From an uncultured Polaribacter sp. (GTDB taxonomy: Bacteria > Bacteroidota > Bacteroidia > Flavobacteriales > Flavobacteriaceae), in assembly GCF_947500975.1 (NCBI RefSeq), contig NZ_CANMUE010000009.1, forward strand, positions 1 to 64,000: DNA of 64,000 bases, written 5' to 3'. Position numbers and translations under genes: made by a program. The notes beneath the pieces were generated by a model. That model saw only the letters and a list, made by a program, of their open reading frames with translations, was not told the origin of the DNA and did no database searches. This document shows positions 55,987-64,000 of this stretch, one piece after another. The first letter of the stretch is position 1. Each line of letters starts with the position of its first letter.

Positions 55987-56778
55987 ATGCAATATCAAGG
56001 AGTTTTAAAAAAAATGAAAACTGAAAATTTAGAGGAGGTTCAGTATTATTTAGATATGGAATCTGATTTTTTAAATGTAAATCAGATGATAAACAAAGAA
56101 CTTACGCTTTCTTTTGTAAAATACCAATGTTTAAATTGTCAGTTAAACAAACAAATTTACAGGCAAGGTTTTTGTAAATCTTGTTTTTTTGAAACACCTA
56201 ATGCTGGTGATTGGATCATGAAACCTGAATTAAGTACCGCACATTTAGATATTGAAGATAGAGATTTAGCCTATGAAAAATCTGTTCAGCTAAAACCACA
56301 TATTGTCTATTTGGCAAATTCTAGTAATGTAAAAGTAGGAGTTACAAGAAAACAGCAAGTACCAACAAGATGGATAGATCAAGGTGCACACGAAGCTATA
56401 GAAATTGTAGAAGTGCCAAATAGATATTTAGCAGGAATTACAGAGGTTGCTTTAAAAGATTATGTTGCTGATAAAACAAATTGGCGTAAAATGCTAAAGA
56501 ATGATATAGAAGAGGTAAGCCTAATGGAATGGAGAGATCGGTTAAAAGAATTTATTCCGGAAGAAGCTGCGGCATATTTTATAAAAGATAATGTTGAAAC
56601 ACATTTAAATTTTCCTGTTAAGAAATATCCTTTAAAACCAAAAAGTTTAAACTTGATAAAAACACCAAAATATACTGGTAAATTAGTCGGAATAAAAGGT
56701 CAATATTTAATTTTTGAAGATGATACCGTTTTTAATGTGAGAGCAAATGAGGGTTTGGTAGTTTCAATTAATATATAA
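55987..56778 (+). CDS. DUF2797 protein with zinc-ribbon and GIY-YIG-like core
   Basis: I use the ATG at 55987 (MQYQGVLKKMKTEN); 55981 is TTG. It has 263 residues. A zinc-ribbon-like pattern CLNC and CKSC lies near residues 48-65. A following segment (HIVYLANSSNVKVGVTRK, then RWIDQGA and an ITEVAL Glu) resembles the GIY-YIG core: Tyr, Lys-x-Gly-x-Thr, Arg and a distal Glu. DUF2797 proteins are unstudied and nuclease activity is inference. The end is beta-rich. The nitrilase gene starts 5 bases later. Confidence 0.7.
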   Translation: MQYQGVLKKMKTENLEEVQYYLDMESDFLNVNQMINKELTLSFVKYQCLNCQLNKQIYRQGFCKSCFFETPNAGDWIMKPELSTAHLDIEDRDLAYEKSVQLKPHIVYLANSSNVKVGVTRKQQVPTRWIDQGAHEAIEIVEVPNRYLAGITEVALKDYVADKTNWRKMLKNDIEEVSLMEWRDRLKEFIPEEAAAYFIKDNVETHLNFPVKKYPLKPKSLNLIKTPKYTGKLVGIKGQYLIFEDDTVFNVRANEGLVVSINI

Positions 56779-56783
56779 ATGAG

Positions 56784-57734
56784 ATGAAAAACCTATTAAA
56801 AGTAGCATTAGCACAAATATCTCCAGTTTGGTTAAATAAAGAAAAAACAATTGAAAAGATTGAAAAGTCAATAATTGATGCAGCAAAAGAAAATTGTGAG
56901 CTCATTGTTTTTGGAGAGGCATTATTACCAGGTTATCCTTTTTGGATTGCTTTAACAAATGGAGCAGAATGGGATTCTAAAACTCAAAAAGAGATTCATG
57001 CACATTATGTTAGAAACTCAATTTCCATAGAAAAAGGCGAACTAGATTCCATTTGTAAATTGGCAAAAGAAAATAAGATTGCTATTTATTTAGGTATTAT
57101 GGAACGTGCTAAAAATAGAGGAGGACATAGTATTTATGCTTCTTTGGTGTATATTAATCAACAAGGAGAAATAAAATCTGTGCATCGAAAGTTGCAACCA
57201 ACTTATGATGAGCGTTTAACTTGGGCTCCTGGAGATGGAAATGGTTTGCAAGTACATGCTTTAAAAGAATTTACAGTTGGCGGATTAAACTGTTGGGAAA
57301 ATTGGATGCCTTTACCAAGAACTGCTTTGTATGGTTTGGGAGAAAATTTACACATTGCTGTTTGGCCAGGTTCTGACTATAATACAAAAGATATTACACG
57401 TTTTATTGCCAGAGAGTCACGTTCTTTTGTAATTTCAGTTTCTAGTTTAATGGCAAAATCTGATTTTCCAAGAGAAGTTCCTCATTATGAGAAAATTGTA
57501 AAAAATGCTCCAGATGTTCTAGCAAACGGAGGCTCATGTATTGCAGGTCCTGATGGCGAGTGGCAGGTAGAACCAGTTTTACGCAAAGAGGGTTTAATTA
57601 TTGAAACCTTAGATTTTAATCGTGTTTTAGAAGAAAGACAAAATTTTGATGTTGTTGGGCATTATTCTAGACCAGATATTACTAAACTACAGGTAAATAG
57701 AGAAAGACAGAGTACTGTTTTTTATAATGATTAA
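56784..57734 (+). CDS. Carbon-nitrogen hydrolase, nitrilase-like
   Basis: The 316-residue enzyme of the nitrilase superfamily has a Glu-Lys-Cys catalytic triad: VFGEALLPGYPFWIAL (Glu, near 45), HRKLQPTYDERLTWAPGDG (Lys, near 135) and GGLNCWENWMPLPRTALY (Cys, near 170). The CWENWMP.RTALY segment is the mark of the nitrilase branch rather than of amidases. It should hydrolyse an aliphatic or aryl nitrile to the acid; the substrate is unknown. It follows DUF2797 closely and ends at a strong terminator. Confidence 0.88.
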   Translation: MKNLLKVALAQISPVWLNKEKTIEKIEKSIIDAAKENCELIVFGEALLPGYPFWIALTNGAEWDSKTQKEIHAHYVRNSISIEKGELDSICKLAKENKIAIYLGIMERAKNRGGHSIYASLVYINQQGEIKSVHRKLQPTYDERLTWAPGDGNGLQVHALKEFTVGGLNCWENWMPLPRTALYGLGENLHIAVWPGSDYNTKDITRFIARESRSFVISVSSLMAKSDFPREVPHYEKIVKNAPDVLANGGSCIAGPDGEWQVEPVLRKEGLIIETLDFNRVLEERQNFDVVGHYSRPDITKLQVNRERQSTVFYND

Positions 57735-57773
57735 GTTTATTTAATTCTGTTCAACTGTATAGAATTTTGATAT

Positions 57774-57818
57774 AAAAACAAACCTCTCAAAAATATTTTT
57801 GAGAGGTTTGTTTTTTTT
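57774..57818. terminator. Bidirectional terminator, perfect 21-bp palindrome
   Basis: The arms 57774-57794 and 57795-57815 are perfect reverse complements with no spacer, followed by more T on the plus strand. It lies between the convergent nitrilase and DUF6607-like genes, 40 bases past one stop and 6 bases from the other. Confidence 0.88.
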
Positions 57819-57823
57819 ACATG

Positions 57824-58726
57824 TTATTTTACAAATTCAGAAATAATCTTTTTTATTTCTTTGTTTTTAGCATCTTTTTTTAAAGCAAACATGTGTTGAT
57901 ATAGCCTTTTATCATCAACCTTAGTTGCCAATTCTAAATCTTTATTCTTATTGAATTCTTTGTCCCAATTTTTTCGAACTAACTTCCATAATTTGTTATT
58001 TTCTGACCACCAGTCTTGGGCAGCTTTACATTTAGAATCTTCTACTTTTACATAGGTGTTAAGACCTTTTTCTTGTGCTAAAATTACATCTTCTTTACCA
58101 ATTTCTCTTATTACTTTATCGTTGTCTTGGTCATGTATCCAGCCATCTTTTGTAATTTCATGTTTATTGGTTCTAACAGTTACATTGTAATCTTTTCTTT
58201 TTGTTCTTTCTCTTCTTGGTAAAGGTGCATCTGTGGTGTTTTCCCAATAACTTTTTCCATCTGCATGAATCCAAGTAGCAGAGCCTTCATACCTAGGACT
58301 ATCATCTACTTGATATACTTTTTGTGTCCATTGATTTTCTACTTCCTGAGCATCTTTTTTTACATATTTCCATTTATTATCGCCATTATACATGTAAAAA
58401 TTGGTGTTTTCAAACATCCAATCTTGACGCCAATGCTTTATAATCATTTTTTTACCGCCTCTACCAGCTATCAATAAATGTTGCAATATTATTTTGTTTT
58501 CAGAATCATCTACCAATTCTACCCATTCTAAAGCTTTATCATGTTTTACTTTAGATGGTTTATAAGTAGAATCTTTAGAGTAACTAAATGTTTCTGCAAA
58601 GTTAAAACCTACTTCATAGCAGCCACACATTTTTTTGATAGCATTTTGGTCCTTTTCTTTTTTGTTTTGTGCATGTATCTGCAGCGTTAATGTAAAAACT
58701 AGTGTTAAAATAGTTAATTGTCTCAT
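57824..58726 (-). CDS. Exported protein, DUF6607-like
   Basis: The protein has 300 residues with a signal peptide ending in LQIHAQ. The mature part begins with KKMCGCYEVGFNFAETFSY and continues with LEWVELVDD, IIKHWRQDWMFENTNFYMY and EGSATWIHADGKSYWENTTDAPLPRRERTKRKDY in separate pieces; this is the DUF6607 pattern. Charged and Trp-rich, without a lipobox. It is divergent from the TonB receptor gene across a Fur-like box, so probably belongs to the same iron-related regulon. The function is not known. Confidence 0.8.
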   Translation of the reverse strand: MRQLTILTLVFTLTLQIHAQNKKEKDQNAIKKMCGCYEVGFNFAETFSYSKDSTYKPSKVKHDKALEWVELVDDSENKIILQHLLIAGRGGKKMIIKHWRQDWMFENTNFYMYNGDNKWKYVKKDAQEVENQWTQKVYQVDDSPRYEGSATWIHADGKSYWENTTDAPLPRRERTKRKDYNVTVRTNKHEITKDGWIHDQDNDKVIREIGKEDVILAQEKGLNTYVKVEDSKCKAAQDWWSENNKLWKLVRKNWDKEFNKNKDLELATKVDDKRLYQHMFALKKDAKNKEIKKIISEFVK

Positions 58727-58777
58727 AATTAATTGTTTGAATTTATTTGTGTAAAATAATTAAAATTAAATCTATTC

Positions 58778-58800
58778 TTATTTAGATTGAATTAAAATAA
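58778..58800. promoter_or_regulatory. Fur-like imperfect palindrome
   Basis: A 23-base sequence, TTATTTAGATT-G-AATTAAAATAA, has arms that match in 9 of 11 positions. It lies 5 bases upstream of the -7 box of the TonB receptor gene and between divergent uptake genes. Bacteroidota Fur boxes have this AT-rich A-TTA symmetry. This is a candidate iron operator, not proof. Confidence 0.45.
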
Positions 58801-58804
58801 AATA

Positions 58805-58812
58805 TATATTTG
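58805..58812 (+). promoter_or_regulatory. Promoter -7 box of the TonB receptor operon
   Basis: TATATTTG is an exact match to TAnnTTTG, 19 bases before the ATG at 58831. The -33 position falls inside the Fur-like palindrome, which would let a bound repressor block the polymerase. Confidence 0.65.
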
Positions 58813-58830
58813 CAGCAAATCTAATCAAGA

Positions 58831-60948
58831 ATGGTTCTAAATAAAAAATATTTTAGTGTTTTTTTTTCAACTTTTTTTTCTCTTGTTGTTTTTTCTCAAA
58901 AAATAATAAAGACCAAGCAAGATTCTACTGCAATAGAAAGCTTAGATGAAGTTATTGTTACAGCAACAAGAACACAAAGGCAATTATCATCAATACCATT
59001 GCCTGCTCAAATAATTTCTAAGAAAGAAATTATCAATATCAATTCAATTCGTTTGTCAGATATTTTAAATGAACAAACGGGTTTAATTACTGTGCCAGAT
59101 TTTGGTGGAGGAGAAGGTATACAGTTGCAAGGTTTAGATAGTCAATACACATTAATTCTTATAGATGGTGTTCCTCTTGTAGGGCGTTCTGCTGGAACTT
59201 TAGATTTAAGTAGAGTTAGCGTTGGTAATATAAAACAGATAGAACTTGTAAAAGGGGCATCTTCTGCATTGTATGGTAATGAAGCTTTAGGAGGAGTTAT
59301 TAATATTATAACAGAGAAACCAAAAGTTGGTTTTAAAGGAGATATAAATTATAGGAGTGCATTAAATACCAACGATTTTGATACCAGTAATGATATTAGT
59401 GCAAACATCAATTACAAAAAAGAAAAGTTAGGAATTACTGCTTTTTTTAACCGATTTAGTAGTAATGGATATGATTTAGATGAAGACACTACTTTTAAAA
59501 CTGTAGAACCTTTTATTAATTATACGTTGAGTACAAAAGTGAATTATGATGTTTCTAAAAAAACATCCATTTTATTCTCTGGAAGATATTATCATCAGCT
59601 TCAAGATTATATTGCTACTGAAACTCTGGGAGGAGAAAGTGAATTAAATGAATGGAATACACTTTTAAGAGTGCAACATAAATTCACCTCAAAATGGAAT
59701 AGTTATTTTGAGTTTTATGCAACACAATATAAAGCGGAAGAGTATTTAAATGATGAAAATGGAGTTTTAAACAGTCAAAGTAATTTTAATCAATATTATA
59801 TAAGACCAGAATTTAGAGCAACTTATACATTTGATACCAATAATAATTTGGTAGCAGGTGTTGGTTTAACCAATGAACGATTAGATAGAACTTATTTTAC
59901 ATTAACCCCAGAGTTTCATGCACCTTATATTTATGCACAATATGATGGGCAAATTATTGATAATGTAAACCTTATTCTTGGTGCAAGGTTTGACAACCAT
60001 AACAAATACAAATCTCAATTTAGTCCAAAGATTGCTTTACGATATAAAATAAATGATAAAATATCTGTAAAAGCCTCTAGTGGTTACGGATTTAAGGCAC
60101 CAGATTTTAGACAATTATATTTCGACTTTACAAATTCTACGGTAGGTTATACTGTTTTAGGTTATAATGAAGTGCCAAGAAGATTACAAGAATTGTTTGA
60201 TAATGGTGAATTGGTAAATGCTACAACTCAAGAAAATATAACGCAAATAATAAATCAGTTTGAGAGTTCTTTAAACCCTGAAAGTTCAATCAGCTATAAT
60301 TTTGGAATTGATTATAAGCTTTTTTCTAGTTTAAAATTAAATCTAAATATTTTTAGAAATGATATTAAAAACTTGATAGATACACGTGTTGTTACCCAAA
60401 AAGAAAGCGGGCAAAATGTATTTAGTTATTACAATGTAGATAAGGTTTATACACAAGGTTTAGAGTTTAATGCTCATTTAAAAATCAACAAAAATATAGC
60501 AGTTTCTGGAGGATATCAACTTTTGTATGCATACGATAAAGAAGCTGAAAATGCTTTTAGAAATGGAGAAGTATATGCTAGAGACTTAGAAACCTTATCC
60601 ACTTTTTCTTTAGAGAAAGACGACTATTTTGGATTGTATAATAGATCTAGACACATGGCAAATTTCAAAATATTTTATGACATCCCAGAATGGAATTTGA
60701 ACGCTAATTTAAGAGGAACTTATAGGAGTAAATACGGTCTTTTTGATAGTAATGCCAATGCCTATTTAGATAATTATGACGCTTTTGTAAACGGCTATTC
60801 AATTTGGGATTTTGCAATTAATAAAACCTTTGACAAAAAATATCAGCTAAGTTTTGGGGTAGATAATCTATTTAATTTTACAGATACACAAAACATTAGC
60901 AACATAGCGGGTAGCATTATGTACACTAAAATCAATATTCAATTTTAA
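58831..60948 (+). CDS. TonB-dependent receptor, probable heme/iron uptake (HmuR-like)
   Basis: This 705-residue outer-membrane protein has a signal peptide ending VVFSQ, a TonB-box-like LDEVIVTATRTQRQL near residue 40, a plug domain with LSDILNEQTGLITVPDFGGGEGIQLQGLDSQYTLILIDGVPL in pieces and KGASSALYGNEALGGVINI near 140, then a beta-barrel with FSPKIALRYKINDKISVKASSGYGFKAPDFRQLYF-type strands and a C-terminal ITKINIQF-like end. The next gene encodes an HmuY-like lipoprotein, which fits heme capture, but substrate is inferred. Confidence 0.88.
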   Translation: MVLNKKYFSVFFSTFFSLVVFSQKIIKTKQDSTAIESLDEVIVTATRTQRQLSSIPLPAQIISKKEIININSIRLSDILNEQTGLITVPDFGGGEGIQLQGLDSQYTLILIDGVPLVGRSAGTLDLSRVSVGNIKQIELVKGASSALYGNEALGGVINIITEKPKVGFKGDINYRSALNTNDFDTSNDISANINYKKEKLGITAFFNRFSSNGYDLDEDTTFKTVEPFINYTLSTKVNYDVSKKTSILFSGRYYHQLQDYIATETLGGESELNEWNTLLRVQHKFTSKWNSYFEFYATQYKAEEYLNDENGVLNSQSNFNQYYIRPEFRATYTFDTNNNLVAGVGLTNERLDRTYFTLTPEFHAPYIYAQYDGQIIDNVNLILGARFDNHNKYKSQFSPKIALRYKINDKISVKASSGYGFKAPDFRQLYFDFTNSTVGYTVLGYNEVPRRLQELFDNGELVNATTQENITQIINQFESSLNPESSISYNFGIDYKLFSSLKLNLNIFRNDIKNLIDTRVVTQKESGQNVFSYYNVDKVYTQGLEFNAHLKINKNIAVSGGYQLLYAYDKEAENAFRNGEVYARDLETLSTFSLEKDDYFGLYNRSRHMANFKIFYDIPEWNLNANLRGTYRSKYGLFDSNANAYLDNYDAFVNGYSIWDFAINKTFDKKYQLSFGVDNLFNFTDTQNISNIAGSIMYTKINIQF

Positions 60949-60970
60949 TAAATAAATAAATACAAATACA

Positions 60971-61708
60971 ATGAAAACAATTAAATTTTTAGCAGTAATT
61001 ACGATCGCTTTTTTAAGCTTTACTTCTTGTTCAGATGAAGAAGAAATTTGTACAACAATTTTTTATGCAGATGTAGATGGTGATGGTTATGGAGACGCAA
61101 ATAACCCTATAACAGCTTGTCAACAACCAGATAATTATGTAGATAATGCAGATGATAATGATGATGGGCAAGCATTAACTTCAGTTATATCTGCAACCGT
61201 AAGTAATTTGGCAGCAGTCCAAACTGCAGATTACAGTACAACTCCGCCAACAATAACAGGAGATTATGTTAGATTTTCTTTTGAAACTGGAGCTGCAGTT
61301 ACAGATGATAATTGGGATATTGCTTTTAGAGGAAGTACAATTATTGTAAACGGAGGTTCTGCCATTTCTAGTGATGAGCCAGAACGTACAGGAGAAGCAG
61401 GAGTATATTTAGCAACCGGTACATTAGCAGATATTGCAGAAGTAGATACTACTTTATTCGCACAAGATGATGCTGCAAATGGTTATGCTATAGCTACTGG
61501 TTCTGGAAACGGTTGGTATAATTACGATTTTACAACACATCTTATTTCGCCAATTGCAGGAACAATAATTATTGTAAAAACAATTAATGGTACGTATGCT
61601 AAATTAGAAATACTAAGCTATTATTTAGATGCAGACACAACTAGTAGTTCACAACATTATACGTTTAATTATGTATATCAACCAAATAATGGTTTAACAG
61701 TATTTTAA
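60971..61708 (+). CDS. HmuY-like lipoprotein with Ca-binding-like N-terminal repeat
   Basis: This 245-residue lipoprotein (SFTSCSDEEE) has near its start DVDGDGYGDANNP and DNADDNDD, Asp/Asn/Gly loops like type-3 thrombospondin calcium sites. The main domain (about residue 70 to the end) fits HmuY: YVRFSFETGAAVTDDNWDIAFRG in pieces, GVYLATGTLADIAEVD, TGSGNGWYNYD, PIAGTIIIVKTINGTYAKLEILSYY, HYTFNYVYQ. HmuY binds heme in Porphyromonas; here heme binding is inferred. It follows the receptor by 22 bases. Confidence 0.85.
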   Translation: MKTIKFLAVITIAFLSFTSCSDEEEICTTIFYADVDGDGYGDANNPITACQQPDNYVDNADDNDDGQALTSVISATVSNLAAVQTADYSTTPPTITGDYVRFSFETGAAVTDDNWDIAFRGSTIIVNGGSAISSDEPERTGEAGVYLATGTLADIAEVDTTLFAQDDAANGYAIATGSGNGWYNYDFTTHLISPIAGTIIIVKTINGTYAKLEILSYYLDADTTSSSQHYTFNYVYQPNNGLTVF

Positions 61709-61709
61709 A

Positions 61710-62159
61710 ATGAAAAAATATATTAGCATATTTTATATTGCATTAAGATTATTTTTAGGAGGTTTTATGATTTATGGAGGAATCAATAAGTTTAAAAAAC
61801 CAATTCCTAAACCTATTGAAGTAGTTTCAAAGGCGCAAAAGTTTACTTCTCCAGAAAAAGAAAACACACTTCAAAAGATTTTGTACATAAGTGGTGCAAA
61901 ACAAACTGGATATTTTTGGCAAGTATTAGGAATTTGCGAATTACTTTTTGGTTTTCTTTTAATAATCCAAGGAACAGGTTTTATTGGTGCTTTATTTTTA
62001 TTGCCAATTACACTGCACATATTTTTGTTCCATTTATTTTTAGAACCCGATGAGTTGGTAGAGCTGCTTCAAACAGGAGTATTCTTAACAGTAAATATTC
62101 TGTTAGTTTTAAAAGAAAAAGAAAAATGGAAACATTTACTTTGGATACAACCTATTTAA
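61710..62159 (+). CDS. DoxX-like membrane protein
   Basis: The protein has 149 residues with about four membrane helices: ISIFYIALRLFLGGFMIYGGINKF, VLGICELLFGFLLIIQG, FIGALFLLPITLHIFLFHLFL and VFLTVNILLVL. The RLFLGGFMIYGGINKF opening is typical of DoxX/DoxD-like proteins. It starts 1 base after the HmuY-like stop, so it is part of the same operon. A role linked to redox or heme handling is possible, unproved. Confidence 0.8.
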   Translation: MKKYISIFYIALRLFLGGFMIYGGINKFKKPIPKPIEVVSKAQKFTSPEKENTLQKILYISGAKQTGYFWQVLGICELLFGFLLIIQGTGFIGALFLLPITLHIFLFHLFLEPDELVELLQTGVFLTVNILLVLKEKEKWKHLLWIQPI

Positions 62160-62161
62160 TA

Positions 62162-62192
62162 AAAAATGCTTCAACTTTGTTGAGGCATTTTT
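62162..62192. terminator. Bidirectional terminator after the DoxX gene
   Basis: A 13-bp stem with one G-T pair (arms from 62163 to 62175 and 62179 to 62191) and a 3-base loop has A and T tracts on both flanks. It lies between the convergent DoxX and HAD genes. Confidence 0.8.
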
Positions 62193-62193
62193 A

Positions 62194-63006
62194 TTATGCT
62201 TTAGTTTCAATCAATTGTTCTAAAATACTCTCAACACCAAAATTATTATTACTTTCTGTAGTATGATTTGCAATTTCTTTTATGTCTTTATGTGCGTTTT
62301 CCATAGCAAAACTAAAATGTGCTTCTTGCATCATTTCTATATCGTTATGATAATCACCAAAAACCATCGTTTCCTCTTTTGTAATGTTTAAGAGTTGTTG
62401 TACTTCTCTTAAAGCATTTCCTTTATTGGCTTTTTCATCAGAAATATCTAACCAATTTTGTCCAGAAACTTTGAGTAAAACATCTTCTTTTAAATGTTTT
62501 ACAAAAGGATAAATAAAAACTTCAGAAGAATTAAAATGATAGACTGCAATTTTTAAAATAGGTGTTGTTTTAGCAACGTCAATTAGATCATCAACAATAT
62601 GAAAATTACGATAATACTCTTGAAATAAATCAATAAAACGTTCATCTTTAGATTCTATAAAAGCAGAATCTTGAGAACATAAAACAATGTTTGCGCCTTT
62701 AATTTCTCTTAAAACAGGAATTACATTGATGGTTTTTTCTGATGCTAATGAATTTAAAAGTAAAATTTTATCATTTTTTTTAGCAATTGCGCCATTCTCT
62801 GCAATCACAAAAATTTCATTTTTTATGGATGCTAATTTATCAACAATACTATTATATTGTCTACCACTTGCGGCACAAAAAATAATATTGTGTTCTTGTA
62901 ATTGTTTAAAAAGTTGAAAAAAACATTTACTAACTTCACTTTTCGAGTTAAGCAAAGTCCCATCCATATCGGAAACAACCAATTTTACTTTCGAAAAATC
63001 AATCAT
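62194..63006 (-). CDS. HAD-superfamily phosphatase, Cof/type IIB
   Basis: The 270 residues open with the HAD motif LVVSDMDGTLLNSK (nucleophile Asp). Motif II is likely in FCAASGRQYN near 55, and motif III/IV in KGNALREV (Lys) and VFGDYHNDIEMMQEAHFSFAMENA (near 215-235). The long cap between them is the Cof-type (C2) cap. These phosphatases act on sugar phosphates or nucleotides; the substrate is unknown. It starts 2 bases downstream of the LacI-family gene, which suggests they are co-transcribed. Confidence 0.9.
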   Translation of the reverse strand: MIDFSKVKLVVSDMDGTLLNSKSEVSKCFFQLFKQLQEHNIIFCAASGRQYNSIVDKLASIKNEIFVIAENGAIAKKNDKILLLNSLASEKTINVIPVLREIKGANIVLCSQDSAFIESKDERFIDLFQEYYRNFHIVDDLIDVAKTTPILKIAVYHFNSSEVFIYPFVKHLKEDVLLKVSGQNWLDISDEKANKGNALREVQQLLNITKEETMVFGDYHNDIEMMQEAHFSFAMENAHKDIKEIANHTTESNNNFGVESILEQLIETKA

Positions 63007-63008
63007 TT

Positions 63009-64000
63009 TTATTTGGTAGAATCTCTAATTACTAAATCAGTTGTAATTACTTTAGTAATGGTGTCTTTGTTTTTTTTCTCTAATTTATCAATCAAAATTT
63101 TAGCAGCAGTTTCTCCCATTAATTCTCCATGCTGACTAATAGTTGTCATTTTAGGACTTGAGTGTCTTGCTAAAATTCCGTTAGAAAAAGGAATTACAGA
63201 TAAATCTTTTGGTACTTCTTTACCGGTTTTAATACCTGCTTTCATAGAAGCAACAGCGGCAGATTCTCCTGTGGTTATTATACTGTCTATTTTATTATTT
63301 TGTAAAAAAGGAATTAAAATAGATTCGTATTTTTTGTAATCTCTTTCTAAAATATTGATGACTAAGTTTTCGTTAAATTTTATACCAACATTTTCGAGCC
63401 CTTTTTTGTATCCTAAAAAACGTTGTTTACCAATATGAAAATCACTCATTGTAGAAACAAATGCAATATTTTTATGACCAGTTTTGTATAAATATTCTAC
63501 TGTATTTTGAGCGCCATTAAAATCATCAGTAATAATTTTATCGCAATTTAAAGTTTGTGCAACTCTATCAAACATTACAATTGGCGTATCATTATCAATA
63601 GCATTTTGAAAGTGTTTAAAATTTTGTTTTAATTCGGTTTCTTTTGCTAAAGAAATAATAAAGCCATCTATACTACCATTAGAAAGCATTTCAATAATTT
63701 CAACTTCTTTATTGTAAGATTCGTTAGAAATACAAGCAATTACTTTGTAGCCTCTTTCTAAAGCTGCTTTTTCGATTCCTTTAAAAACTTGAGCGAAAAA
63801 ATATTTTAACATGGTTGGAATGATGATTCCAATTGTTTTAGTGCTTCTGTTCTTTAAACTTAATGCGTTAAAATTAGGCTTGTAATTGTTTTCTTTAGCG
63901 TATTTCTGAATTTTTTCTTTCGTAGCTTCACTAATTTCGTAGCTGTCATTCAATGCTTTAGAAACTGTAGAAATAGATACACTAAATTGTTTGGCAATAT
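63009..64000 (-). CDS. LacI-family transcriptional regulator, partial (N-terminus beyond right edge)
   Basis: The frame is open to the window edge; about 330 residues are seen. The visible N-terminal HTH reads IAKQFSVSISTVSKALND, the second half of a LacI helix-turn-helix, followed by the hinge KIQKYAKENNYKPNFNALSLKN and the sugar-binding domain from TIGIIIPTMLKYFFAQVFKGIE. Later marks are GFIISLAKE, FDRVAQTLNCDKIITDDFNGAQ, HKNIAFVS, IDSIITTGESAAVA and TTISQHGELMGETAAKILIDKL. An apparent shorter reading from 63953 is only an artefact of a TTG codon inside the HTH. The effector and target genes are not visible. Confidence 0.92.
   Translation of the reverse strand, partial: IAKQFSVSISTVSKALNDSYEISEATKEKIQKYAKENNYKPNFNALSLKNRSTKTIGIIIPTMLKYFFAQVFKGIEKAALERGYKVIACISNESYNKEVEIIEMLSNGSIDGFIISLAKETELKQNFKHFQNAIDNDTPIVMFDRVAQTLNCDKIITDDFNGAQNTVEYLYKTGHKNIAFVSTMSDFHIGKQRFLGYKKGLENVGIKFNENLVINILERDYKKYESILIPFLQNNKIDSIITTGESAAVASMKAGIKTGKEVPKDLSVIPFSNGILARHSSPKMTTISQHGELMGETAAKILIDKLEKKNKDTITKVITTDLVIRDSTK

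Overview
The window is chromosomal DNA from an AT-rich, gliding Bacteroidota, most likely a marine member of the Flavobacteriaceae close to Polaribacter or Tenacibaculum. The evidence is the complete gldK-gldL-gldM-gldN set, porT, T9SS sorting domains, many secreted proteins whose signal peptide ends in a Gln-type junction, promoters of the Bacteroidota type (TAnnTTTG at -7), no obvious Shine-Dalgarno sites, and many TTTTTG-like boxes just ahead of start codons. I see no rRNA, insertion sequence, prophage or CRISPR array. Genes are packed tightly, and perfect hairpin terminators sit between convergent pairs.

Layout. 1-3616 (minus): an accessory-looking operon of five secreted or outer-membrane proteins, the first cut by the window edge. 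Three of them share phage-tail-fibre-like modules, which makes this the least explained part of the window. 3941-6047: accD and fbaA. 6159-11807: TamL-type outer-membrane assembly lipoprotein, an rRNA-type SpoU methyltransferase, and the operon nfu-ubiE-porT. 11913-14337: FadL-type porin and a strange Asn/Trp/Gly- and Arg/Ser-rich lipoprotein. 14511-16442 (plus): proS, tRNA-Glu(TTC), rpsT. 16509-23632 (minus): purH and the cell-shape operon mreB-mreC-mreD-mrdA-rodA. 23730-28428: free methionine sulfoxide reductase, then a plus-strand metal-related group (HYC_CC_PP protein, TonB receptor, secreted HMA protein, lipoprotein). 28513-35253 (minus): groS-groL, then a six-gene operon miaB, small protein, sigma-54 activator, lptE, TPR-like protein, secG. 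35456-43715 (plus): topA, a degenerate arginase-fold protein, gldKLMN. 43914-52659 (mostly plus): FAD oxidoreductase, ABC-F ATPase, MazG-like protein, aroA, queA, rlmN, polyprenyl synthase. 52660-55927 (minus): flavodoxin-fold quinone reductase-like protein, COQ4-like protein, Crp-family regulator, GH3-like protein. 55987-57734: DUF2797 and nitrilase. 57824-62159: a probable iron/heme uptake locus (DUF6607-like protein divergent from TonB receptor, HmuY-like lipoprotein, DoxX), with a Fur-like palindrome between the divergent genes. 62194-64000 (minus): HAD phosphatase and a LacI-family regulator cut by the right edge.

How it fits together. Much of the window serves the envelope: T9SS and gliding (gldKLMN, porT), outer-membrane biogenesis (TamL, LptE), inner-membrane export (SecG), cell-wall elongation (Mre/PBP2/RodA) and TonB uptake. 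The rest is core metabolism and translation. Most of this is ordinary for the family. I did not find a clearly new multi-gene system. The best candidates for something undescribed are the tail-fibre-like operon at the left edge, the COQ4-like/quinone-reductase group in what looks like a menaquinone organism, and the low-complexity lipoprotein beside proS.
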